DNA of 64,000 nt, from contig CAHJWM010000004.1 in assembly GCA_903642325.1 (NCBI GenBank), forward strand, positions 1 through 64,000, read 5' to 3'. Made by a program: the position numbers and the translations under genes. The notes under the pieces are model-generated. The model worked only from the letters and a program-made list of their open reading frames with translations, ran no database searches and was not told where the DNA came from. This DNA comes from Myxococcales bacterium (lineage in GTDB: Bacteria; Myxococcota_A; Polyangia; Polyangiales; Polyangiaceae). Every line of letters starts with the position of its first letter. Position 1 is the stretch's first letter. Positions 45,780-54,382 of this stretch are shown here, in pieces.

Positions 45780-45850
45780 CAATCGCGAGACCAAAGGCTA
45801 GCATCGCGGCTCGGCCCTCCGCAACGCGGGGAGGTCGGGAGGTTTGCCCG

Positions 45851-47587
45851 ATGCGGTCGGGGCAAGCTAAGAGCCTACTGTTGGCGAACATCGCATTTCC
45901 GAGCTTTCGGTGCATTCGGCGCGCTTCGAGCCTGCTCGGAGCGGCCGGGCTCGTGCTTGCTTGTCATGACAAATCATCCAGCGCGGAACTTTCTGTCGCA
46001 GCATCCCCGCCGTCGTCGAATGCGACGGCCGTCGTGGGCGCGCTCCCCGAGCGAGCACAGGCGGTCGCCAGTGCAGACGCGTGGGCCGTCCAGGGTAGCC
46101 AGCTTACTGGCCTGCGCGGCGCGCAACGCTCACTCGATGCGGCGATGCTTCGGGAGAAGATTTTTCGGATCGACCACCGCGATGCCGATGCACTCGAGGC
46201 GATCGAATTGTATCGGCAAGCGGCGCGCGAGACCAAGCTCCGATGCTCGGCGGCGATTTCCGCCGGCTTGCTGGAAGGCGAGCTGCGCGCAGATCCGAGT
46301 CTCGGCTTTCAAGCGGTATATCGTGCCGAGCGCGCGCCCGACGCCGACGCCGCGTGCAAGAGCCGCGCGACAGAAATACTAAGCGTTCTCACCGCCTATC
46401 GTCCGTCGCCGGTGGTTCTCGCGCAGATCGACGCAGAGGGAGCAGGGAGCACGCATGGCGCGATGCCCGTCCCGGCTCCGCTTCCGGTGGCACTTGCAAC
46501 GCTCGCCAGCGCCCAACCCAGCGCGACTGAAGGCGTGATTGTGCCGATGGTCGGCTCGCAGCACGCCGCCGCGCGCGTCACCAAAATCGAACGCTATGGC
46601 GCCGCCGACGCCGCCCGCGTGGTGGTTTACGTGACGGATCCCTCGACCTACAGGGTTGGCTTCCTCGATGAAGGCGGTCAAAGCCCGCGTCTGTTCGTCG
46701 ACATCGATGGCGCAACGTACGCGGGACCGAAGAGCTTTGAAGTCGGCGGCCTAGTGGCCAGGGTCCGCGTGGGAGCGGAGCCAAATCACACGCGCGTGGT
46801 CCTGGATCTGACCACGATGGCGTATCGAAAGGTGTTCTACGTGCCCGAGCCGTTTCGGCTAGTGATAGACGTTTCGAAGGATGGGCCGCCGCGCGCCGAT
46901 GAGCTCGCGCGCGGCCCGCGCGCCGTTCGGCGTGTGGTTCTGGACCCCGGACACGGTGGACACGATCCCGGCGCGATTGGCCCGAGCGGACTTCGCGAAA
47001 AGGACGTCACGCTGGACATCGCTCACCGCGCGGCGCCCCTGATCGCGCGTGAGCTCGGTATTTCCACGCTGCTTACGAGGGACAGCGACGACTACGTGGC
47101 GCTAGACGAGCGCACAGCGCGGGCGAACGCCTTTCAAGCCGATCTCTTCGTATCAATCCACTGCAATGCCAGCGAAGACAGCGCTGGCCGTGGTGTAATG
47201 ACGTTCGTACTCGACGATGCGCGTGACCCGGCTTCCAGCCGCGTTGCCGCGCGCGAAAATGATTCGTCTGCGGCCGCGGCAGCGGAGCTCGCGGGGGCGC
47301 TCCGAGGCGAAGGCGGCCAGAGCAGAGGGCGCTCGAGTCACTTTGCCGAGCTTTTACAACGCGCGGCACTGGCGTCGCTTTTGCCGAGCTACGGTGACAT
47401 TCCCAATTCGGGCATCAGGCGCGCGGGCTTTTACGTGCTCGCCGGGGCACGAATGCCAGCGGTGCTGTTCGAGGCCTCCTTCATCTCGAGCTCCGTTGGC
47501 GAAACGCGCTTCAATACCGGCGACTTTCGGCAAAAGATCGCCGACGCCATCGTCAATGCCATCCGAGCTTATCGAGACGGTCTGTAG
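45851..47587 (+). CDS. N-acetylmuramoyl-L-alanine amidase with AMIN domain
   Basis: This 578-aa protein has an N-terminal lipoprotein-like signal (GLVLAC at ~34-39), a helical spacer and an AMIN domain (~230-345). The C-terminal Amidase_3 domain has the zinc motifs: VVLDPGHGGHDPGA, LREKDVTLDIA (Glu), VSIHCNAS (His) and VLFEASFISS (catalytic Glu). It cleaves peptidoglycan stem peptides at the septum or envelope, as AmiC-type enzymes do. GGGAGGT precedes the ATG at 45851. It is divergent from the low-complexity TM protein. Confidence 0.93.
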   Translation: MRSGQAKSLLLANIAFPSFRCIRRASSLLGAAGLVLACHDKSSSAELSVAASPPSSNATAVVGALPERAQAVASADAWAVQGSQLTGLRGAQRSLDAAMLREKIFRIDHRDADALEAIELYRQAARETKLRCSAAISAGLLEGELRADPSLGFQAVYRAERAPDADAACKSRATEILSVLTAYRPSPVVLAQIDAEGAGSTHGAMPVPAPLPVALATLASAQPSATEGVIVPMVGSQHAAARVTKIERYGAADAARVVVYVTDPSTYRVGFLDEGGQSPRLFVDIDGATYAGPKSFEVGGLVARVRVGAEPNHTRVVLDLTTMAYRKVFYVPEPFRLVIDVSKDGPPRADELARGPRAVRRVVLDPGHGGHDPGAIGPSGLREKDVTLDIAHRAAPLIARELGISTLLTRDSDDYVALDERTARANAFQADLFVSIHCNASEDSAGRGVMTFVLDDARDPASSRVAARENDSSAAAAAELAGALRGEGGQSRGRSSHFAELLQRAALASLLPSYGDIPNSGIRRAGFYVLAGARMPAVLFEASFISSSVGETRFNTGDFRQKIADAIVNAIRAYRDGL

Positions 47588-47721
47588 CTCTTCGGCCGGC
47601 TCACTACGGCAATCTGCCCCGCTCGACCCAGAACCACGCGTTAGGCATCGCGTCAGGTTGTGGGCAAGGGTGCGCGAATCTGGTTGCGCGCGCCGTTCGG
47701 ACGATTAGCGTACGCGGCCTA

Positions 47722-47750
47722 TTGACTGAGGCAGAGCGGGTCCCTATCTT
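47722..47750 (+). promoter_or_regulatory. Sigma70-like promoter upstream of dksA
   Basis: TTGACT (47722-47727), a 17-base spacer and TATCTT (47745-47750). The predicted start (~47757) falls at the beginning of the terminator-like hairpin described next. Confidence 0.45.
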
Positions 47751-47755
47751 CACCG

Positions 47756-47780
47756 GCCCCCAAAAAAGGTGGGCTTTTTT
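47756..47780 (+). terminator. Intrinsic terminator just upstream of dksA
   Basis: GCCCCC (47756-47761) pairs with GG-T-GGGC (47768-47774, one bulged T) across an A6 loop, followed by T6 (47775-47780). It either ends the amidase transcript (170 bases upstream) or attenuates dksA; ATG of dksA is at 47814. Confidence 0.6.
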
Positions 47781-47813
47781 CGTGAGTCCGACAGCCAGTC
47801 GAGTCCGCTACCG

Positions 47814-48176
47814 ATGACCAAAGTCCAGCTAAAAAAATTCCGGGACATGCTCGAAGCCAGGCGCCAAGAAATCATCAAGCGCGCTCAGCAGACGCTCGAT
47901 GAGGACATGGCGCTCGACGCCAATGATCTACCGGACGAGATGGATCTCGCATCGAGCGAGTATCTGCAATCGTTTCAGTTCCGCCTGCGCGGGCGCGAGA
48001 AAGCTTTCTTGGACAAGATCCAGAAGGCGATCGACAAGATCGACAAGGGCACCTTCGGCGTGTGCGACGACTGCGGCGAGAAGATCTCGGTCAAGCGGCT
48101 CGAAGCACGGCCCGAGACTACGCTCTGCATCCGCTGCAAAGAGGACCAAGAGCGCGTCGAAAAAGACTTTACTTAG
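47814..48176 (+). CDS. dksA: DksA/TraR-family C4 zinc-finger protein
   Basis: This 120-aa protein has an N-terminal coiled-coil (KKFRDMLEARRQEIIKRAQQT), the coil tip with acidic residues (DEDMALDANDLPDEMD) and the C4 zinc finger CDDCGEKIS...CIRCKEDQE. These define the DksA family, which binds the RNA polymerase secondary channel and works with ppGpp. ATG 47814 is chosen; the in-frame GTG at 47769 lies inside the upstream hairpin and would add a non-homologous N-terminus. It converges on uvrA. Confidence 0.92.
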   Translation: MTKVQLKKFRDMLEARRQEIIKRAQQTLDEDMALDANDLPDEMDLASSEYLQSFQFRLRGREKAFLDKIQKAIDKIDKGTFGVCDDCGEKISVKRLEARPETTLCIRCKEDQERVEKDFT

Positions 48177-48219
48177 CTCGGCTCTCGTATCGCTCGAGTC
48201 GGGGAGGCTCGGCCGCTTG

Positions 48220-51135
48220 CTAGCGCGCTCGAACCGCCTTTTTTACGTTGCGCTTAGCGGCTTTTGCGGCTCCCCCGGGCCCCATGGCCTTGCCCACTTC
48301 GGCGAGGGTTTGTTTGAGATACACGCCGGTATGGCTACCGGGGGTTTCGGCTACCGTCTCGGGTGTACCAGCAACCACGATATCGCCGCCCTTCTGCCCG
48401 CCCTCAGGGCCCATATCGATCACCCAATCAGCGCAGGCAATGAGCTCGATATTGTGCTCGATCAAGAGCACCGAGTTGCCGGCGTCGCGCAGCCCGAACA
48501 GGGCGTGCATCAACAGTTCGATATCGGAGAAGTGTAAGCCGGTCGTGGGCTCGTCCAGAACGTACAGGGTGCGCCCGGTCGCCTTACGTGACAGCTCACT
48601 CGCAAGCTTGACGCGCTGCGCTTCGCCGCCGGAGAGCGTGGTCGCGGGCTGACCGAGCTGGATGTAGCCGAGGCCCACTTGGCGGAGGGCGGTCAGCTTC
48701 TGCCTGATGCGTGGGATCGATTCGAACAGCTCGTCAGCTTCGTCCACGGTCAGGTCGAGCGCGTCGGCGATCGAGAGGCCGCGGTACTTCACCTCCAAGG
48801 TCTCGCGGTTGTAACGGCGGCCCGCGCAGGAGTCGCACTTCACGTACACATCCGGCAAAAAGTGCATTTCGACGCGCAGCACGCCGTCGCCTTGGCAGGC
48901 TTCGCAGCGGCCGCCTTTGACATTGAACGAGAACCGGCCGGGTTTGTAGCCGCGGGCACGCGCGTCCGGCAAGCCCGCGTATAGCTCGCGTAAATGGGTG
49001 AAAATCCCGGTGTAAGTGGCGGGGTTCGAGCGCGGGGTCCGGCCGATCGGCGCTTGATCGATGCTGATTACCTTATCGATGTTTTGTAAGCCGTCGATGC
49101 GCTCGCACGGGCCTACCCAGCCGGTCGCACCGTACAGCTGAGCGCGCGCTGCGCTGAGCAACGTATCGACGATCAAGCTACTCTTGCCCGAGCCGCTCAC
49201 GCCGGTGACGGCGCTAATCAATCCGAGCGGGATGTCCACCGTGATGTTTTTCAGGTTGTGGGCCTTGGCGCCCACGATCTTTAGCTTCAGGTCGCTCGGT
49301 GGCTGGCGCCGGGCCGGGACCGGCAGGTGCTTTTCGCCCGACAGATAGGGCCCGGTGATCGAGCCCGGATCCTTCATGATTTCCGCGGCGGTGCCCTGAG
49401 CCACGATGCGCCCCCCGAGGGCGCCCGCTCCGGGACCCATGTCGACCACGTGGTCCGCGCTCAAGATCGCGTCGCGATCATGCTCCACCACGAGCACGCT
49501 GTTGCCCTTGTCGACTAGGCGCCGCAGGGCTTGCAAGAGACGGGCATTGTCCCGCGCGTGCAGACCGATGCTGGGTTCGTCGAGTACGTACAGCACGCCG
49601 ACGAGCGAGGCCCCGATCTGAGTTGCGAGGCGAATGCGCTGGCCTTCGCCACCCGACAGGGTGTGGGCGGTGCGCTCGAGCGATAGATAGTCCAGCCCGA
49701 CTTCCAGCAAGAAACCGAGGCGCTCGGTGACGGCCTTGATCAGCGGTAGCGCGATTGCCGCGTCCCGCGGTGGCAGCGTGCGCTCGTCGGCGAACTCGCT
49801 CAGAAATTCTCGCAGACCACGCAATGGCATCGCGGAGAGCTCGGCAATGGTGCGGCCTCCGAGCTTTACGGCCAAGGCCTCCGGACGCAGACGAACGCCG
49901 CCGCATGCCTCGCAGGTTTGCGTTACGATGAAGCGCCCCAAGTCTTCCGGGCCAATGCCACCGTCGTCTGATTCGTGATCTTCGCCTTCGGCGAAGGCAC
50001 CAGTATCGAGCATGTGCTGCAAGCGGGGGACGATGCCCTCATAGCTTCCCGCAGAATTCTTGCGCTTTGGGCCGGAGCTGCCCGCGCTGCCATACAATAG
50101 CGACTGCCGCTGCGCCTCGGGCAGCTCCGCCCACGGCAGATCGGGGTTCACCGACAACGATTCGACCGCGCGTGAAACCTCCGTTGCGGTAGCGACCGAG
50201 CCGCGTCGACCGAATGCGGCGAGCGCGCCCTCGCGCAGCGAGCGCGTCTCGTCCGGCACGATCCGGCCGACGTCAATCGCCGAGCGCACGCCGAGCCCGT
50301 CGCAGCTGGGGCACGCGCCGTGCGGGCTGTTGAACGAGAATAGCCGTGGCTCGAGCGGCGGCAGGGTGATGCCAAATTCCCAGCTCACCAAACGCTCGCT
50401 CATCACGACTGGCTCGCTGCCGTCGACGGCGTCGATCAGCAATGTGCCGTCGCCCAGCTTGAGCGCCAGCTCTACCGAGTCCGTGACGCGCCCTTTCGCG
50501 CCATCACGCACGGCAATGCGGTCGACGACCACGTCCAAATCGTGGGTCTTTTGCCGGTCGAGCTCGCGGTCGTCGCCCAAGTCCACCTGCTCGCCGTCGA
50601 TGCGCGCGCGTACGAACCCCTCACGCCGGAGCCGCTCGAGCTCCGCGCTCAAATCGCCCTTTTGCTTGCGCACGATCGGTGCCAGGAGCGCCAAGCGAGC
50701 GCCTTCGCCACGCTCCAGGATCGAGTCCACTATCTCTTGGACGGTGTAGGCGCGCAGTACTTTGCCGGACTTGGGGCAATGCGGGACGCCGATGCGGGCG
50801 TACAGCAGGCGTAAGTAGTCGGCGATTTCGGTGACGGTTCCAACCGTGGAGCGGGGGCTCTTGCCGAGCCCTTTCTGCTCGATGGCGATGGCCGGGCTCA
50901 AGCCTTCTATGCTCTCGACCCGAGGCTTGGGCAGCTGATCCAGGAACTGGCGGGCGTACGCCGATAGGGATTCGACGTAACGGCGCTGGCCTTCGGCGTA
51001 GATGGTATCGAACGCGAGGGACGACTTGCCCGACCCACTTGGCCCGGTGATCACCACGAGCTGATTGCGTGGCAGCTCGCAGCTGACGTTCTTTAAGTTG
51101 TGCTGGGTAGCACCACGAACGACCAGGGAATCCAT
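48220..51135 (-). CDS. uvrA: Excinuclease ABC subunit A
   Basis: This 971-aa protein is a full-length UvrA, the damage-recognition ATPase of nucleotide excision repair. It shows two ABC modules: Walker A GPSGSGKSS (~31-39) and GVSGSGKSS, signatures LSGGEGQRIRLA and LSGGEAQRVKLA, and VLDEPSIGLH and VLDEPTTGLH. The C-terminal zinc finger is intact (CEACQGDG...KCDSCAGRRYN). The first zinc finger keeps only its second Cys pair (GACPSCDG); the expected upstream CPxCG is replaced by VSWEFGI. Confidence 0.98.
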   Translation of the reverse strand: MDSLVVRGATQHNLKNVSCELPRNQLVVITGPSGSGKSSLAFDTIYAEGQRRYVESLSAYARQFLDQLPKPRVESIEGLSPAIAIEQKGLGKSPRSTVGTVTEIADYLRLLYARIGVPHCPKSGKVLRAYTVQEIVDSILERGEGARLALLAPIVRKQKGDLSAELERLRREGFVRARIDGEQVDLGDDRELDRQKTHDLDVVVDRIAVRDGAKGRVTDSVELALKLGDGTLLIDAVDGSEPVVMSERLVSWEFGITLPPLEPRLFSFNSPHGACPSCDGLGVRSAIDVGRIVPDETRSLREGALAAFGRRGSVATATEVSRAVESLSVNPDLPWAELPEAQRQSLLYGSAGSSGPKRKNSAGSYEGIVPRLQHMLDTGAFAEGEDHESDDGGIGPEDLGRFIVTQTCEACGGVRLRPEALAVKLGGRTIAELSAMPLRGLREFLSEFADERTLPPRDAAIALPLIKAVTERLGFLLEVGLDYLSLERTAHTLSGGEGQRIRLATQIGASLVGVLYVLDEPSIGLHARDNARLLQALRRLVDKGNSVLVVEHDRDAILSADHVVDMGPGAGALGGRIVAQGTAAEIMKDPGSITGPYLSGEKHLPVPARRQPPSDLKLKIVGAKAHNLKNITVDIPLGLISAVTGVSGSGKSSLIVDTLLSAARAQLYGATGWVGPCERIDGLQNIDKVISIDQAPIGRTPRSNPATYTGIFTHLRELYAGLPDARARGYKPGRFSFNVKGGRCEACQGDGVLRVEMHFLPDVYVKCDSCAGRRYNRETLEVKYRGLSIADALDLTVDEADELFESIPRIRQKLTALRQVGLGYIQLGQPATTLSGGEAQRVKLASELSRKATGRTLYVLDEPTTGLHFSDIELLMHALFGLRDAGNSVLLIEHNIELIACADWVIDMGPEGGQKGGDIVVAGTPETVAETPGSHTGVYLKQTLAEVGKAMGPGGAAKAAKRNVKKAVRAR

Positions 51136-51449
51136 GAATTTCTGAGGATTGTCGGCGCCGATAGGTTTCGCGTGTCAAGCGTCGGAAGAACCCAGGTAGG
51201 TGTAACATATCCTCCGGGCCACACGGGCTCGCCGCCGCGGCCGGCAGGTGGCGCGATCCGCGCGTGAGTGAAGCCCTGCCCAATGGCCGGAAACGCATCT
51301 CATTGCCCTACCTGCCGGGTTCGATTAGCTTCGCGGCGTGGAGCTTGCTTTCATCATCGGCCGGAATCTGCCCCCTCGGCGCTCCGGAAGGCAGCCCACT
51401 CGGATCTCGAGAGGCCGTAACTGCCGACCCCCGAGCGCCGCAGCAGCTC
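51136..51449. other. Intergenic region between uvrA and tRNA
   Basis: About 310 bases hold the leftward uvrA promoter and the promoter of the rightward tRNA. I see no other gene or strong structure. Confidence 0.4.
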
Positions 51450-51523
51450 GGGCCTATAGCTCAATCGGTCAGAGCCCCCGGCTCATAACCGGGTTGTTCC
51501 TGGTTCGAACCCAGGTGGGCCCA
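51450..51523 (+). tRNA. tRNA with CAT anticodon, probably tRNA-Ile2
   Basis: A complete cloverleaf: acceptor GGGCCTA with TGGGCCC, anticodon stem CCCGG/CCGGG with loop CTCATAA, T-stem CCTGG/CCAGG. The CAT anticodon reads Met unless the C is lysidinylated. Acceptor pairs C4-G69 and C5-G68 are TilS-type determinants of Ile2, and a different CAT tRNA at 60152 lacks them. It is not an initiator (no 1-72 mismatch, no GGG/CCC anticodon stem). CCA is not encoded. Confidence 0.9.
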
Positions 51524-51576
51524 CTGAACCCTAGCTTGCTTTTTGCTCAAGGGTACGCGAGGAGCCGTTTTAGACA

Positions 51577-52320
51577 GTGACAATCCAGGCGCAAATCGAC
51601 AATCTCGAAAACTTAGCGGCGCTCGATGTAGAGCTCAAGGAGCTACGCGACGCGGTCAATCAGGAGCGGCAAGGCCTCGACGCCAAGCGCTCGACGCTCG
51701 CATCCTTGGAGGAGCGGCTTGCCCGTAGCCTGAAAAACTCGGGCGACATGGACAAGATGCGCGGTGATCTCATGGGTGAAGTGCGGCAGATGAGCATTCA
51801 AGTCGAACGCTCTCGCGAGAAGCTCTCGCGCTGCCGGACCGAGCGCGAAGCAAACGCCGCCCAGCGTGAGATAGAGGAGCTGCGCAAGCTATACCGCGAT
51901 CGGGAGATCGAGGTGGAGAAGCTCGATGGCTTCCTCGAACAAGCGCGCACGGACATGGCGCAGATTACGAACGAGCGCGACGCCATCGTCCTCGACTTGA
52001 GCGCGGTCGAGAGCGAAACCGTGGGTCGGCTCGCGCAAGGTGAGGCCGTGGTTTCGGAAAAAGAGGCCGTACGCAAAGGGCTGGTCGCCAATGTACCGCC
52101 GGCCCTGTATCGCCGTTACGAGCTAATCCGCGGCCGCCGCGGAACGGCGATCACGTCGACGACCGATGGTACGTGCTCGGCGTGTCACATGCGCTTGCCG
52201 CCGATGCTCTTCCAAGAGCTGACGCGCGAAAATAAGTTCGAGCAGTGCCCGAGCTGCAACCGGATTTTGTACTATCGCCCTGGGGTTAGCGCTTCCAGCG
52301 GCCAGTCGGACACCCCTTGA
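51577..52320 (+). CDS. Coiled-coil protein with C4 zinc ribbon
   Basis: This 247-aa protein has ~180 residues of continuous coiled-coil (AQIDNLENLAALDVELKELR...), followed by a C-terminal zinc ribbon (CSACHMRLPP...QCPSCNRILYY). It matches the conserved C4-type zinc-ribbon/DUF164 family found in many bacteria, thought to be nucleic-acid or protein-binding. The start GTG at 51577 is set by family homology. It is 40 bases before the kinase gene and probably shares its transcript. Confidence 0.88.
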   Translation: MTIQAQIDNLENLAALDVELKELRDAVNQERQGLDAKRSTLASLEERLARSLKNSGDMDKMRGDLMGEVRQMSIQVERSREKLSRCRTEREANAAQREIEELRKLYRDREIEVEKLDGFLEQARTDMAQITNERDAIVLDLSAVESETVGRLAQGEAVVSEKEAVRKGLVANVPPALYRRYELIRGRRGTAITSTTDGTCSACHMRLPPMLFQELTRENKFEQCPSCNRILYYRPGVSASSGQSDTP

Positions 52321-52360
52321 GCGCTCGGCGGACGGGCTCTTTGCAGGCATTTCGGGCTGC

Positions 52361-53737
52361 ATGAAGGCCTGCTCCATTTGCGGCCGGCTGTACCCGGATG
52401 ACGCGGGCTTCTGTCCGGTGGACGGCTCTCAGCTAACGAGCGCCACGCAAGTCCCCGTGTTGGCCGACGATCAGGATCCGCGCATCGGTCAGCTGCTCTG
52501 TAACCGATATCAGGTGCGGCGTGTGGTCGCCGACGGCGGCATGGGCCGCGTGTACGAGGCCCTCGATATGCAGGCGCGCGGCAACGTCGCGCTCAAGGTG
52601 CTACATCCGGACGTATCCCGCGACGAGATCGCCGTCGAGCGCTTCAAGCGTGAGTTCGAGGTCAGCAAGATGCTGCCGCACGATCACATCGTGGACGTCA
52701 TCGACTTTCAACCGACGAGCGATGGCAGCTACGTTCTGGTGATGGAGTTTTTGTATGGCGAGGAGTTGCGCGCCACCTTGAAGCGCGAAGGCGTCATCCC
52801 CCCCGGACGCCTGGTGCGCATTCTCAGCCAGGTGGCGATTGGTCTGGACGAGGCGCACGCCCGGAAATTCGTGCACCGCGACTTGAAGCCGGACAATCTG
52901 TTTTTGTGCCAAACGAGCGAAGGCGATATCGCAAAGCTGTTGGACTTTGGGTCCGCCAAAGACAAACACGAGTCGGCTAAAAAGCTGACCGTGATGGGCA
53001 CCACGATCGGGTCGCCGTTTTACATGGCACCCGAGCAGGCGCAGGGCCTGGACACGCTCGACCAGCGCGCAGACGTATGGGCTCTGGCCGCCATCACCTA
53101 TGAGTGCGTGGTGGGTCGCGTGCCATTCATCGGCAACAATGGCCCCAGCATTTTGCTGGAGATCCTAACCAAGGAACCCAAGTTGCCGAGCGAGGCGGGC
53201 CGGGGTCAAAAGTACCTGGTCCCGCCTTCGATGGATCGCGTGATGACGCACGCCTTGAAAAAGCTAGCCGCTCTGCGCATCGCGTCCACGGGCGCCTTGG
53301 CCGATGCGGTCGGTGCCGCCTACGGGCTCACTGGCAACCATTCGGAATGGGCCAAAACCAGTGAGGCGGAGCTCGTTGCGCGCGTAGACGCGGCATTGCC
53401 TGGCTTGATGCTTGAGACCTCGCCCAAGGCGGCGAGCGTCGCCGATTCGTTCTTTGGTGAGTCCGACAGCTTGGACACGTTGGGCGACCCGTTCGAAGCC
53501 GGCCGGGCTCCCGCGTCGCCTGCGGCCGCCAACCCGTTGCCGGCAAGCGCTCGAGCCGAGCCGGTCGGTAGAGCTTCGGCGGGGTATGTTCAATCCACCG
53601 AATCCCTGGCACCGTCGAGCGACTACATCGCTGGTGTTCCAAAGCGCTCCAGCAACGCGCTGGTGTTGATCGCGGTCGGGGGCGGCGCGCTATTCGTGGG
53701 TATCGCGCTGGTCGTCATTTTCATGCTCGTCCGCTGA
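52361..53737 (+). CDS. Hanks-type Ser/Thr protein kinase with N-terminal zinc ribbon and C-terminal TM
   Basis: This 458-aa protein starts with a short zinc-ribbon-like motif (CSICGRLYPDDAGFCPVDG). The kinase domain (~50-320) has the Gly loop (GGMGRVYEA), Lys in NVALKVL (K79), HRDLKPDN (catalytic D174), DFGSAK (~195) and APEQA, so it should be active. A disordered juxtamembrane segment leads to a TM helix (~434-456) at the very C-terminus with no extracellular sensor. It phosphorylates Ser/Thr on unknown targets; FHA proteins at 26187 and 42102 are plausible readers (inference). Confidence 0.94.
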   Translation: MKACSICGRLYPDDAGFCPVDGSQLTSATQVPVLADDQDPRIGQLLCNRYQVRRVVADGGMGRVYEALDMQARGNVALKVLHPDVSRDEIAVERFKREFEVSKMLPHDHIVDVIDFQPTSDGSYVLVMEFLYGEELRATLKREGVIPPGRLVRILSQVAIGLDEAHARKFVHRDLKPDNLFLCQTSEGDIAKLLDFGSAKDKHESAKKLTVMGTTIGSPFYMAPEQAQGLDTLDQRADVWALAAITYECVVGRVPFIGNNGPSILLEILTKEPKLPSEAGRGQKYLVPPSMDRVMTHALKKLAALRIASTGALADAVGAAYGLTGNHSEWAKTSEAELVARVDAALPGLMLETSPKAASVADSFFGESDSLDTLGDPFEAGRAPASPAAANPLPASARAEPVGRASAGYVQSTESLAPSSDYIAGVPKRSSNALVLIAVGGGALFVGIALVVIFMLVR

Positions 53738-53778
53738 GCGTGGCGTCGGGCCTTGGTCGCCTGGTTCGCTAAGAACCG

Positions 53779-53794
53779 GTGTGGTATTCCACAC
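53779..53794. repeat. Perfect inverted repeat at a gene start
   Basis: GTGTGG (53779-53784), TATT, CCACAC (53789-53794), two bases before the ATG at 53797. It would occlude the ribosome binding site as an RNA hairpin or serve as a small operator. Confidence 0.5.
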
Positions 53795-53796
53795 GT

Positions 53797-54351
53797 ATGG
53801 TAAGTCCGCTCAGCGCGCGTGCCGCGCTCGTCCTCGCGCTGTCCGCCGTGTCAGCTTGTAAGAACCAAGCCCCGCCGGCTGCGGAGGCCACCACGGCGGC
53901 CACCGAACCGAGCGCGTCGAGCCCACCGAGCTCCAGCTCCGGCGCTCCGGTTGCGGTCGCTACGGATTCGGCCGCCGCTCCAGCTAGGGCTGCGGAGAGC
54001 AGGTACAGCGAGGCAGGCTTCGATTTGGTGCTTCAGCCGAAGGGCGACTACGCATCTGGAAAAGCGGCCGAGGTAGATGTCGTGCTGTCGGCCAAGCCGC
54101 CGTTTCACGTGAACGACAAGTACCCCTACAAGTTCAAGCTCAAGGACGCACCGGGCCTCACGTTCGCAAACATGGTGGTCACGAAGGACTCTGTGAAGTT
54201 CGAGCCCGCTCGCGCTACCGTACCCGTCGCGTTCACGCCCACCAGCCTGGGCAAGCACACCGTATCCGGTCAGCTTTCATTTTCGATCTGCACCGATGAC
54301 AAATGCATGATCGAAAAGCGCGATCTAGCGCTGGAGATCGAGGCCAAGTAG
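53797..54351 (+). CDS. Lipoprotein with beta-sandwich (possibly DsbD N-terminal-like) domain
   Basis: This 184-aa protein has lipobox AVSAC, then a ~50-residue Ala/Ser/Pro linker and a ~115-residue beta-rich domain (FDLVLQPKGDYASGKAAEVD, PFHVNDKYPYKFKLKDAPG, SFSICTDDKCMIEKRDLAL). The C-x4-C pair near the end resembles the redox Cys pair of DsbD alpha domains, but this is a weak match. It lies between the kinase and prkA genes. ATG 53797 is chosen at the signal peptide. Confidence 0.65.
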   Translation: MVSPLSARAALVLALSAVSACKNQAPPAAEATTAATEPSASSPPSSSSGAPVAVATDSAAAPARAAESRYSEAGFDLVLQPKGDYASGKAAEVDVVLSAKPPFHVNDKYPYKFKLKDAPGLTFANMVVTKDSVKFEPARATVPVAFTPTSLGKHTVSGQLSFSICTDDKCMIEKRDLALEIEAK

Positions 54352-54382
54352 CGGCCCTGCGAAGCGTGATACGCTGAGTCTC

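Noticed and set aside
47769-47813. GTG 47769 as the dksA start
   Set aside because: It lies in the terminator hairpin and adds 15 residues unlike DksA N-termini; ATG 47814 fits the family.
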